Translations under genes and position numbers: made by a program
Shown: piece after piece, positions 34,790 through 46,600 of the stretch
How positions within the stretch are numbered: the stretch's first letter is position 1
Layout of the letters: the number at the start of each line of letters is the position of its first letter
The notes under the pieces: model-generated
What the model saw: only the letters and a program-made list of their open reading frames with translations
What the model was told of the DNA's origin: nothing
Database searches by the model: none
NCBI GenBank assembly: GCA_014526335.1
Contig: JACTAT010000035.1
Coordinates: 4,638,899 to 4,702,898 of the forward strand
Length of the DNA stretch: 64,000 bases
Direction of reading: 5' to 3'
Source of the DNA: Chrysaora quinquecirrha
Taxonomy: Eukaryota; Cnidaria; Scyphozoa; Semaeostomeae; Pelagiidae

Positions 34790-37700
34790 ATGATGCACTA
34801 TGCTGGATGGAACGAATATCAGACCGAAGTGAACAAATCCGGTGTGTAGCTATTTAACTTTATCGTACATTTCCAAGTTAACAAATCACAAACAGCGTAG
34901 ATTAATGTTTAAGAGGACCGTGATTTCAAATAGTTAGTACGGTCCTTTTTCTCCGACGGTTTTTTAGTTTAGATTTCAGGAGGCTGTTTTAAAGGATTTG
35001 GGATCAAATCTAGCTAAACCGGTTCTGATCACTGCAGTATTTCATTTGCATATAATATAGCGCCCGGATGCGGGTAATAATGGTAATAATGGGAAGTTCT
35101 TAAGTCCGGTTCTCATATGTATAAGGCCATGAGGCTATAACGTTTTCAGGGCTAAACATTTTAAGTCTTATTTTTGTCTAACTTTTTAGAAATGGAAGCC
35201 CTGCAATTCCACGTCAATGTGTCGAAAGGGGAAGAACAATACAGGGATATAATACAAGGTATTTCTTAGGGATCATGCCTTTTTACCTGTTAATGTCCTT
35301 ATTGCAAAATGGCAAGCTTAACCTCTGTTGTAGCAAATGAATTTCATGTAGCAAATGAAATGAAATACAACTCATGCTAGATAATATATACAAAAATTTC
35401 CAAATACCGCCCTACTAATCACCCCAGATAACGTATGTGCAATAATACAGCGGTGGTTGTGCAGTACAGCGGAGGGATATCATCAGTACAGCGGAGGGAT
35501 GTCATCAGTACAGCGGAGGGATGTAATCAGTACGGCGGAGGGATATCATCAGTACAGCGGCGGAGTTTCCTCCGCTGTTTGGCCAGATGATCAGATATTG
35601 TTTGTCAAACACTTGAAATTTGCTCATCTCTTACAAGAAAATATCTATGTTTTTTTTTCAAAAAGTCAAGAAACTCTTGTGCATGGCCTAAGAAGTAAAA
35701 AAAGCTAAAAGCTATTTCCGCTTTCAAATTCAGCATTCTATTTTACTGATGTGCTTACCCCCAAAACGATCATAACTTGAGTCAATTCCGGAAAATGTCT
35801 ATATTTTGACTGTTAAGAACATGATCCTTCACATTAAACACGTACTTCACGAAATTTTAGAATTTTTTTTGGCTAAGTTAAGAAACTCTGCAAGAAACTT
35901 TTACTATACTGTAGTACCCTGTACTTGGTCCCAGACCCTTGTATTTATATATAGATTATATAACCTATTGTTTAGTTGGGTTGTGATGTGATTATGCCAT
36001 GAGTGGTCCATGTGTCCTACCTCTATAAAATGAAATACAACATATACCAATTGTGCCCAAAGTTAAGAAACCCTACTATATGGCTCAGAGCCTAGTTTCT
36101 TATAAAAAAATTGAGTGTAGACTCAATCATCGATTTCGACTTTTGTTAGGATTGTTATTTATGGATACATTGCGAGTTATTAGCGATTTGAGCGAACTAT
36201 CTGTCTTTTCTCAGCATAAACAGAGTATTAACAATCTCTTGACATCATAAGTCTAGTCTCCTAGCTTTTTGCTCACGTAATATGAAACAATTTCTTTGTC
36301 ACTTTTATATTATTCTAGACAACAGTTTGGTTTTTCTCATCATTAATTTTCCTCAAAGATTCTGCGGTGCTTTTACTAACTAATAGGCTTTGGTTAAATT
36401 TGAGTGTGTGCATGTTTCAGATATGTTCTACAGTATGTTCAAGATCATGTCGCATAACTTTTAGAAAACCGGTACAAGAAAAGGACACGATATGTTTTGA
36501 AGATTGGGACGCCCCTAATCAAAATCTAATCAAATGCCCCCCCCCCCCAACAGAAAACTTAGTTTATTTAGATCTTTGTTCTCCATTCTCATGCAACTTC
36601 ATGTTGTGCTGTGTCTCTTAAGCTCCTTTCTCAGCATTGAGACTATTGGTGGAGGGTGACAGCTATTATCAATGTACCGGTGTACCGGCCTTTTTGCAAG
36701 TGTGCCGGTCACTATTCTTGACAATGTACCGGTGTACCTGTTATCACGCATGCTCATGTTATGGCTTTGACTTTTCAAGTGTACCATGTACCGGATTGCA
36801 GTTGTACCGTACCGGGTCGATTTTTGGCTTCCCGTACCGTGTACCAGATGCTCTGTACCAGTGTACCAGGAAGCTGTCACCCCCGCCTATTGCAGATTAT
36901 GAATCCTCCAAGGGATGCCTTTGCGGCAAGTGAGGCAGTTGCCTGTTTCAAGAAGGGGCATTTGAGAATACTTGGAATTCTTGTTCGACAACATTCACCA
37001 GCAATCAAAGCTAGAACATCTGGAAACTCTGTCATACAACGGGTTTTCCCTGCAACTTTTCAGTATAAGCGTTATCAGTTATGAAGACGTGCAAAGCCCT
37101 GGTGAAGACTGGCAGTAAAAGTGTAAAACATTTTTTAGAACCCTTGATTAAAGGTATTGACAATCAAAATGTCGCTTGAAAACAAACGTTCCTTGTATGA
37201 GTATTGTTTTTTGTGCTTCTATGCTCTCAGTTAAAGGGCAACTGAGAGGGAGTGTGCTTCGAGTACGCGTTGGCAGTGTCGCGAGAAAACTTCTCTCATG
37301 AGCATTATCACCCCATCTTTCATTTATACTATTTTGTATACGATATATTTCAAGTTGCCTGTCCTTCATTTCATTCATTCTTATATTTTCTAGAACTCTT
37401 GGATGTGTCCAGAGAGAAATCAAACAAAAAACTTACTCATAATGTAATGATTTTGGACTGGTAGGTCAGCACTATAGATTGTTTTGATCATGCATAAACC
37501 TAACTTTAGCGATGACTGCCCCCCATGAACCCCCACCCTCTTTGGCTAGGCTCCTGCATGATTGCGTGTAAAAGATAAGGTCGACCATCGCCCACAACAC
37601 CTGGCATTCATCGGTTCCACGAGATAAAAGCTGATGAGTCACTCATCAGAGTCGTTCACATTGTCATTAATTCATTGCTTATTCCAGCTGTACAAACTAG

Positions 37701-40382
37701 GCCAATCTATATCAGCTGAAACAAGCAACAAATTGCTTTGAATAAAGAATATGTTTGCTTTCGAATAGCTCGCTTACTTATCGGTAGTGAAGGTGATGAA
37801 CTATGCAAGCAAACCTTCTATTTATACACCTTTCCAAAGAGATATTCATTTTATTTTATTATTTACTTTCATTGATTGCTCTTAGCAATGATAAAGTGTT
37901 CTAAGCTGTCCTGATTGCTTGCACTTGAGTTTATTTATCAATGAAATTATTATATCGAAGTGGTTTAAGTAGTCGAGGGGCAATTCACTCCTCAAAATGG
38001 TGTACGAGATTTTGTATGAAAACAAAAGGATTTCAAAGGGATTTCTGTGACAACAATAGGTTTTGGAACAAGGATGAATGAGATTTCAGGGATTGAATCG
38101 CCCTCGAATTTTGAGATGCCGAGTTTTCGATACCTATATCTTATTTAGAAGCCAAAATGTAGTCTAGGTGCTAAGTTTTACAGCGCTAGCGCTTTTATTT
38201 TTGATTTTATGAGGTTTCAAAGTTTACTGTTTTATAAGGGCTTTGACCAGTTGGGGAGCATAGTTTCACCCCGGTCACTTTTCACGGTCAAAGCCCTTTT
38301 ATAGAATCGGGAACTTTGAAGCCTCCGATAGGGATAGAATCAACAGCACAATCTTTAGGACAGATAAACTGCACCCAGACCAAGTTAAGATACTTTATAC
38401 GATTTTTGCATCGAAAACTCGTCATCTTGAAGTTCTGAATAATTTCAATCTCAGCACCCTTCCGTTGAAAAGGTCTATTATATGTAATGCATATGTACAT
38501 TTATGTATACCATTGTCGAAATTAGCATGTGTGTTGAGGCATGAATCGTCCTTTTCCGTATTTTTAGGCTTGAGAAGAACTACGAATATAAACAAGAATC
38601 GTACCTTCCCAGATCTGTTTTGTACACACATTATTTGGACTTCTGTAAACAAGGATCTTTGAATCCTGTTGGAGCTGCAACATTTGGAAAAGTACGTCTA
38701 TTGGTATTTATGCCTTTGTATCTATATCCAAGACTCATTACATAAGTCCCACTCTTCGCAAACAACAACGGCAGTCTTCAGCAACAGCGACAACTATTTA
38801 CTTAAAAAATTGAATTGGATGGCCTAATGTAGACTGATTACCTGAGTTCAAATTATCGCTCATGAGACCGAGGCTAGTTCTAAAAGGAGGATCGCGAGAT
38901 TGTTTTATGCGCTTCATGGTTTTTTGACGTGGCCAAGCTGTCAAACATTGCTTTTGAGAAACTCTAATTTCTGACCAACAATGTTTGATCGCTTGGCCAG
39001 GGCCTTAGGACCCCAATAGTTTTATTTTTTTGACAATAGAACTTCATTTAACATTGCGGAGGTCTAAAAGCATGGATGAGGTCAAAGCTACCCAAATGTG
39101 ACTCACCCATTAAAATAAAACTCTAAAGGTGACGTGGCTGATGGGTAAGTCGTTGATTCGAATCTCATTTGGACCACGTTCACAAGCCTGCAGTCAACTC
39201 AGCTCCCCAGCTCAGGTTGCTTAATGAGTACCGGGGATTTTCGTTCTAGAGCATTAGTCTGGAGACCTAAACTGCAAGTTAAAATCAGCGCTATAGCTGT
39301 CAGGACCACTGACCTGCGTTAACAAGTATTGCTTGCTTGCTTACTGGATTTCTCCAATACATTTTCATTGAGTAGTTTGCCTTCTTGTTTCAATTTCAGA
39401 TCATTCGTCAAAAGTTTCCTTGCCTTACTACAAGAAGACTCGGCACAAGAGGACAGTCTAAGTATGTTAAAATCTTTAAACTTCGTAACGAAAATTATCA
39501 ATTCAATTCAATTTATTCAATTCATAGGTTTATTTTATTTTTTCTTGGCGAGAATTATTTTGAAGATAAAATGAAGTTTCTTGCATATGAAAATCTTTTG
39601 CGTATGTAAAAGCTGAATAAAATAAAGGCTAACAGACTGATGCCAATACAGTATGCAGAATGAAATGAACATGCTGACCAGGGGCGTATTTATACTTGAA
39701 ATATTGGGGGGTCAATAAATTTGCCCGAATTTTCTCGTTTCCCACAAAAGTCCTGAAAGTTCAATAAATGATAAATCCGATGAAAACTTAACTATGAGTG
39801 AATAATTAATTTTTCTTAGAGTTTTAACAAAATTTTATATCTTAAAATTGAGTCTGCGTGACTTTTAAGATTTTTTTCTGCTATTTTGTGCATGCTAACT
39901 TGTTGAAACTGCATTTAAAATTTCAGATCAAATGAGTATTTACATTTAATTCTCTAATTTAAAAAGATGTTTTCGAAAATTTGCCCGAATATTTTCAATA
40001 TTTTTCAATATACCCCCCCCCCAGTAGCTACACCCCTGATGCTGACGATTACACTATCCTTGAGGTATACAGTTTTATTGCCTCATTGATTATCTTACTT
40101 TTGCATTATTAATTATTTCATTTAAGGTATCATTATTTTGGTCTATGCATTAAACCATCGTCAGTATATCACATCAAAAAGCATTGTGGAAAAGGGCTGA
40201 CAAGGTAAGGTCTTACATCCGTTTAAGCAAAGCCATTGAACTTTGCCACATTGAAGGGTGGGTGCCTCTCTTTTCACGTCTAACATACTGCAGGAAGCTT
40301 CCTTTCTGTTGAATGAATTTGTCTCTTCTTATGTTTGCTTGGAGCAGTTAACTAACTAAATAACTAACTAACTAACTAATTT

Positions 40383-40417
<35 letters not shown>

Positions 40418-40421
40418 GTAT

Positions 40422-40469
<48 letters not shown>

Positions 40470-40470
40470 G

Positions 40471-40567
<97 letters not shown>

Positions 40568-40625
40568 GACTAACTAGCTAAATAACTAACTAACTAACTA
40601 ACTAACTATCTAACTAATTCACTAG

Positions 40626-40661
<36 letters not shown>

Positions 40662-43600
40662 TTAATTAACTAACTAACCAAGTAACTGACTAACTAACTA
40701 ACTAACTAAATGAGTAACCAATCAGCTAACAAGCTAACTATCTTACTAACAAACAAACCATAAACAAACAAACTAACTTTCTATCTAATTTTACAGCATA
40801 AATAACTTTCTTCCAGATTCTCTATCTAACTAACCAGATGAACAAAGCTATCTAACTTACTAAGTAACTAATTTACCAACTAGCTATTATATTAGCTATT
40901 ATAATCTATATTATTGAATTTTTAGTTTTATGAGTTGCATAAATTAATTTAAGAAAATCATGTTTAATACTCTTTTTATCCTAGGTTCACGACAAATACA
41001 AAGACAGACCAGGTATTTTAGATGAATTCTTTCAAAACTTTCAGATATAATTAATAGTATCATATCGGGTGCTTGCGATTACCTTGTATCTTTTATTTTC
41101 AAAATCTAGTACCAAGCTTGCAAGCATGTAGTAGAATTAAACTATTTTTTTGGCTTTGCTTTTCAGGACAAATATGGAGGGAGACCCTCAAAACAACGTG
41201 TCAGTACCGTTCTTGATGGTTTTCCGAAAGTCTGGAGGACGCCTGGCAAAGATTTAAGCAAAAACCTTGGAAAAGTAAGTGAAAAATATTACATGTCAAA
41301 TTGGATATTTAACTGAATATTAAACTGGATATGTGATGGTGCTTGGATCTCTTTGAAAGCCTGTAATATCTGTATTCTTGGTTCATTTGAATAAAATCGA
41401 AATGCAAAGGCGCTAAGCAAGCCTAGAAGAGGAAACGAACATTGATATAATGGCGAAATGGTCCTGCAGAGTGTGCTCTAGTCTAATGTCTATATCGATT
41501 ACTCTGGTACTTATTTTAGGGCCTCGTTTAGCATAACCTGGGGATTTGCACACCAGTCAACCTTCTCTTCTATTGTTATCGAGTTAGCCTTTAGTCTCCT
41601 TTCTTAGCAAACAGTAGAATGCCCACACAGCCAAGGTCCCTTAAAAGAGGCCCTGTTATTCATCGATCTCTAGATAGCAAATTTGTTTGCATATGAAGTT
41701 TGATGTGAAATGGTGATTTTGCACCAGTCGCTAGAATCTCAGTAGGTGGCTAACTAATAGAGACCTCGATCCTGGCTAAGACACTACCGTGGCTGGGTTC
41801 GAAACCTCATCATACTGAGCTCCTGACACCACGCGTCAGCTGGATTACACCACGACGCTACAGCACCTTCGATATTTTTAGTATCTGCCGCTCTGCAAGT
41901 GAATAGTGTACGAGTGAGGACACCTTGACCAGCCATCCACGCCGTCTTTAAATATAACAAGACTGACTTTGATCGTCATTTTCTGGGACCGATTCAGTCG
42001 ATAGCAAAGCCTTGAATTTCATCTCTGTTACAGTTTGGCTAGAATATGATTACCGTGTATCTTTGATGTTCATGTACATGTTTTTTTACTTTGTGATGTT
42101 TTATCGCTTTGAATTTTAGGTAGAATTATTCCTAATGATGTACAAAGCTCATTGTCAGAGGATACTAGAATCTGTTATTGGGGCTAATTTTGAAGAGGTA
42201 AGAGAATTCATGCTCCTGGCCAAACGATCAAACATTGTTGGTGAAACTGTTGAGATTTGCTTGCCAGCAAACAATATTTCTGACCATTTGGAACATTACA
42301 AAACATTGCTCGTCAAACTTTTTGGCTTGTGACAAACATGAGTATTCCAAGAACATCGCTTGGCTATCAAAGTCATCAATTTTTTCTGACTGTAGTTTTG
42401 TACTGATGTTATATTAAGGCTTTTAATTAAATCTTAGCTTGTTACTGCTTTAGTCAAGTTAGCTTTATTGCTTGAAATCAAGTCAGTAACTGCTAACAGT
42501 CCTGGTCAATAGAAGTGAGGACTTCAAAGTTTCTGTCTGTAACCCCCGGGGGGGGGGGGTACTTCATTGTTCAAATGACTAGACGTGCCGCCCAGTTTTT
42601 TTCAAACCCACCCATGTCTACCGATAAATTCTGTTTCTCGTGGCACCCATGTATAGAAAAACAACAAAATTTGTTACCCATTTGTAGCAATATCTCAAAT
42701 GTTTGAGCCCAATTTAACGCCTGAGGCAGCTCTAAATGCATCGAAAAGTCATTTGCGCTGAAAACAAAAACGCACTTTTTATCAGGCTTTTCAAAGCAAT
42801 GCATGTCTTAAATGTTATATATATATTACTACCCATGTGTAGAGATTCTTTACGAAAAATCAACCCATATGTAGGGAAATAGGCGCTGAAAAAGTTACCC
42901 ATTTGGGCGGCACGTCTAGTATAAGGAACAATGGAAGTACCCCCCCGGGTCTGTAACTGTCGTAGTGACGAAAAGTTCAAACCGTTTGTTTCTTTGGCGT
43001 TGCAGGTTGAAACTTTTCTCCTGCACTTTTGGCATCGAATGCCAGAACACGTGTCAAAAATGCTAGACATCGATGCAATTTCTGAAGTTGTTACAGCATG
43101 TGATACCATATTTTTCAAGGTAGCTCCTAATTAGAGCTTTTTGTTATTTTTCTACTTTATTAATGATAATTAGCTCTGCCGTTTGAAATCAAGGAGCAAA
43201 AAATTTCTTGAATCTCTTACATCCTTTACTTTGCTGGGATTTATTTTTGTTTTTATAGAAATCTCTCGAAATCCTTTCGTTTCTTCTAGTTGAGTGGATG
43301 GCCAAGCTTCTCAGTCATTTCTCGTTAGACAACTGAAGTTAAGCTAGGTCGTGTGAGGTGTGAGCATCAGGATGGGTGACTTCCCAGATGGATGACTAAG
43401 CAACTCACTCTGCCGTTCTTCGGAAGGGACGTTAAGCTAGGGGTCCCATACCTGGATTAGCTGAATTAGCTGAAAAAGCTAGAAATAACACCCTACTCAA
43501 AATAAAGTAAATACAACAACAAAAACAATGAGAATCTCGTATGCCGTTGAGAAGTTTATTAGCTACCCCTCGACCAAAACCATGCAACTCAAACGGCTTT

Positions 43601-46600
43601 GATATATGATAGAACTAAATGAAATAAAAAATAATTTTTTCAGAAACTAATCGACGTTTTGATTCCTGATTCCATAAGAGTGATGCCTGAAAGGTATTTT
43701 TTTAAAGATAATTTGCTTTTTCAAAATGAAGAAGTAAACGACGAAAAAAATTGAGTTTTGCATGTTACATATTATTTAAGGGAGAGAAAAACATTATTTA
43801 GGTGTTACTTTCAGAGCAGATTTTTCTTGTCCGCTCCTGGCTAATTTTTGAGGTCTTATTCACTCAGCGGTCATTTTGGAATATCAATGCCAGGCCGATC
43901 TCTTCACTGTCACTGAGGGTGGTCACTGCCAAAGGGTGGTCATTGCCAAAGGGTTGTTTACGTCCTCAGTGATTGTTTAAGGTCCAAATTTTTGAGATGG
44001 GCCCGCCATTTTACGTGATCATCAGAGTTGCAGGGGGCAATGTTTTTACACCTTGTAATTTGTGCTCCGTAGCCTGGATTTGAACCGCAGACCTTAAGCA
44101 CAAATGGCGCAAGTGCTAACCACTACACTGAATTATCCTCAAGTGCATATGCAATACTCATTGGAACCTCCATAACCAACCTCTCGAGAACCAATATTAT
44201 TGTCCGTTATGGGGAAGTGTCTGCTTTAAGGAGGTTCTTTTTGACAAAGCAACGAATTTTGGAACATTAATATTTGTTCGGTGTAAAAGGTATCCATTAA
44301 AAGAGGTCATATTGTACCTATTATGATTGCTTTATCTTCTAGCTTTTGTTCTGAAGTCCTAACCTTTCTGAAGAACTTTCTTCCGTGGCTTGATATATGT
44401 CTACTGAATGCACCAAAGAAACTCGCAGCGGCAAAGATGGAGGGTAGGTTTAAGTGTATAGTGTGAAATTCTAAGTTTTACTTGGCTACATAGGTCTGTG
44501 TGCTCGTGTGTGCACGGAAAGTTACCTTGATTCCACAATAACAAACATTTCCTTCCAGCATGTCCAGTATGGTATCCTTCTGTTAAACGCTGTGCCAACT
44601 TCAAGTTCTAAGTTCGAAATACGTGAAGTATTAGTGATGTAGTTTGTCAGTATTAGTATTAACCCTTTCCTACTTGCGTCCTTATCGGTCCTCATGGCGA
44701 AAAAATTAAATGAAACGACATGTCTCTGAACTCACTGCGAATTGTCCGCAATGACAATTCGGCAAAAAATTTTAAAAATCAAATTCAGTTTTGAGAATTT
44801 GGACATGTACTGTAGGGTGTGTCAACAACAAATGGGGTGGGTGACATTTAGGCGAATGTCGACAAAAAGCGAAATTTCTCTGAATTTCATGAACATGGCC
44901 TTGATACAACGACAATTTTGACACGGAGATTTCAAACTTTTGTCACTGGAGACAGTCGTCTACACGCTTTTTTTTAAAAGGAACCACTTTATAAGGAACC
45001 TACATGTAGAAGGCCCGAAAATTTAAAGAACTTATACTAGTAAAGAGAAAATCACTAAGGAACTTTTCATTGTTGAATATTTTTATCACTGCAAACAATC
45101 AAGAATTAGAAAGTCCGTTCCATTCATTTGCAGTCGAAAATCACATAAATTGTACTTTGCGCATGTATCAAATGTTCCTTGAGTAGTTTCGAGCTTTGCT
45201 TACATGCAAATGTCTCTGTACAGTAGTCATTAAACTGTATGTGCAGTTAAAATTAAGGAACTATTAAGGAACTTTTGGAACTCAATCGTCTCAAAAGAGG
45301 TAAAATAATAAGGAACTTTAAGAACTAGGCCTTGAGCTAGGTTGTTTATAAAACAAAAAGCGTGTATGCCCTATTTTTTTAAGACTATTGAAGTCCTTTT
45401 CACTGAAAATTTCGTTGATTTCTGCGAACTGGGGCATAGGGCATGTCCCCATTAGTCTCTGGTCACTTTAAAGGTCTGTGTTGACGGTTTTGACAAGCGA
45501 ATTTTATTTTTTTCTTATCTTTGCAGTTGCAAAAACCTACATCAGACTCATTCAAAGACATTTATCATTCCTTCAAATGGCAAAGGTATTCTTCTTCTTC
45601 GTCTTCTTCGTTTTTATTATACAACTTTATACTCTTTGTTTTATTTTCGGAAGGGTACGATATATTTTGTTTTTAATTCAAGAGATGGGTGGGTTTTAAG
45701 ACATAAGAGACTCCCAACAACTGACTAAAATGGTCTAGCTATATCTCAGCCGCAGTGTTTGTGTTCAAAATATTAACTCTTTGACACTTTGACATAATCT
45801 CTGTATTTTCGGCTGGTCAATCATCGCAAAATTGAAAAAAAATCCTCTCTATGAAATTCATTTAGTTTTAACTTAACCGTTGGAAATAGTGGTGGAGCTA
45901 TATTCCCTTTGGCTCTTCGGTCCCTGATACTGTATGAATCTGTTTATAGGCTGCTCGCGAGGTCCTGTCCAATGATGATGAGAAATTGGAAATCCTTGAA
46001 GACGTCGAGGAAACAGACTTTGAAACAGTACTTGGAACAGTCAACAATAATGTTGAAGATCTTTGCAGAAAGGATTCTAAAGAAAAGCGAAATTTCAGCA
46101 CTTGTAAGTTTTGGTTTATGATTTTGACTTGTTTTTGATCTGAGAAAGACCATTCTGCAATAACAAAATCGTAAGCCTTTACTTAGTCAATTTAAGTCAA
46201 GAGTAGAGTTGAATTATGTCGCTCGAAGTCATCTCAGATCGAGTCGGGTCGAGTCGAAATTTGGTTGAAAGGAGGCGAGTCAAGTCACGTCACGTTACGT
46301 CACGTCACGTCACGTCACGTCACGTCAAGTCAGGTCAGGTCAGGTCAGGTCAGGTCAGGTCAGGTCAGGTCAGGTCAGGTCAGTCAAGTCAAGTCAAGTC
46401 AAGTCAAGTCAAGTCAAGTCAAGTCACGTTTCAAGTCAAGTCTCAAGTCACGTTTCAAGTCAAGTCTCAAGTCACGTTTCAAGTCAAGTCTCAAGTAACG
46501 TTTCAAGTCAAGTCTCAAGTAACGTTTCAAGAAAAGTCAAGTGAAGTCAAGGAGGATCGAGTCAAGACAAGTCAAGTAGGATTGAATCAAGTCGATTCAA

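Noticed and set aside
36367..36621. Possible extra RFX exon in intron 2
   Set aside because: An acceptor-like TTTCAG is present but the phases of exons 2 and 3 already fit and no conserved RFX residues are encoded.
44060..44135. Functional tRNA gene
   Set aside because: Boxes A and B are tRNA-like but the acceptor stem does not pair; more likely a SINE head or pseudo-tRNA.
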